Of a DNA stretch of 5,619 nucleotides, positions 5,298 through 5,619 are shown piece after piece. The notes beneath the pieces are model-generated. The model was not told the DNA's origin, searched no databases, and worked only from the letters and a program-made list of their open reading frames with translations. Origin of the DNA: Devosia sp. Lineage in GTDB: Bacteria; Pseudomonadota; Alphaproteobacteria; Rhizobiales; Devosiaceae. Within the stretch, counting starts at the first letter, position 1. Every line of letters begins with the position of its first letter. The translations under genes were made by a program, and so were the position numbers. The DNA lies in NCBI GenBank assembly GCA_028290245.1, contig JAQGKG010000322.1:1-5619 (forward strand), given 5' to 3'.

Positions 5298-5619
5298 ATG
5301 CTGCGTATCTACACCACGTCTGGCACGCACCTGAATTGCTCGATCACCGACGGCCTGTCCGACCGCACCGGTTTCGAAAACGCGATCTGGTACGATCTGA
5401 TCAACCCGACCCGCGAAGAAGAGCACTTCGTCGAAAGCTGCCTCGGCATCCTCGTGCCGACACGCGACGAAATGAAGGACATCGAACCATCGGCCCGCCT
5501 CTACAGTGAGGCCAACGCCGAGTTCATGACCCTTACCGTGCTGACCAATCTGCATGAGCACGACCCGATCAAAACGCCAGTCCCCATCGTTCTGACCGAC
5601 AAGACGCTCGTTACCATCC
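5298..5619 (+). CDS. corA: CorA-family magnesium/divalent metal ion transporter, N-terminal part (partial)
   Basis: The frame is open from the ATG at 5298 to the window edge, giving 107 residues of a protein that is normally about 320-330 long. CorA forms a pentameric inner-membrane channel that takes up Mg2+ (sometimes Co2+ or Ni2+) with a large cytoplasmic N-terminal domain. What is visible is the start of that domain: WYDLINPTREEE (31-42), LGILVPTRDEMKDIEPSARL (49-68), the EANAEFMTLTVLT strand region (71-83) and IVLTDKTLVTI (97-107), all typical of alphaproteobacterial CorA-like proteins. The diagnostic GMN loop and two membrane helices lie beyond the window, so the subfamily and the transported ion cannot be confirmed. 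The Shine-Dalgarno AAAGGA is 7 nt before the ATG. It follows the LysR gene on the same strand after a 205-bp spacer with regulatory potential. Confidence 0.88.
   Translation, partial: MLRIYTTSGTHLNCSITDGLSDRTGFENAIWYDLINPTREEEHFVESCLGILVPTRDEMKDIEPSARLYSEANAEFMTLTVLTNLHEHDPIKTPVPIVLTDKTLVTI

Noticed and set aside
5249..5509. Possible leader peptide or small gene starting at the ATG at 5249, overlapping corA
   Set aside because: It runs 86 codons deep into corA in another frame, its translation is not protein-like after the overlap, and there is no ribosome binding site; the overlapping corA frame has clear family motifs.

Overview
The window reads as chromosomal DNA of a GC-rich alphaproteobacterium, most likely order Hyphomicrobiales (Rhizobiales; a Devosia-like organism would fit). 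The reasons are GC-rich coding with strong third-position G/C, the trxB–LysR regulator pair that matches the trxB–lsrB/vtlR arrangement of rhizobia and relatives, and a CorA variant with the N-terminal style seen in that order. The genus is an inference. No mobile element, CRISPR array, rRNA or tRNA is visible.

Left block, minus strand (1-2110): a class I-like polyphosphate kinase 2 gene (ppk2, 1199-2110), followed 92 bp downstream by the N-terminal half of an FdhF/YdeP-family molybdopterin oxidoreductase (1-1106, TTG start, running off the left edge). A sequence close to the PHO box consensus lies 46 bp before the ppk2 start, which suggests that phosphate starvation controls polyphosphate use.

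Central intergenic region (2111-2495): the divergent control region between ppk2 and greA. Next to the PHO box it carries a compact inverted-repeat element (2173-2230) that could fold into a three-way junction, with one outer stem and two inner hairpins.

Right block, plus strand (2496-5619): greA (transcript cleavage factor), a 246-bp spacer with several hairpins and a promoter, trxB (thioredoxin reductase), a LysR-type regulator resembling LsrB/VtlR 32 bp after trxB, a 205-bp spacer rich in competing short stems, and the first 107 codons of a CorA-type metal ion transporter that runs off the right edge.

Together the genes look like ordinary housekeeping and stress functions: phosphate/polyphosphate, transcription fidelity, thiol redox, redox-linked regulation and divalent cation uptake. 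The less ordinary content lies between genes: the PHO box, the three-way-junction element, the dyads ahead of trxB, and a possible RNA switch over the corA ribosome binding site. I see no clear case for a wholly new multi-gene system here.
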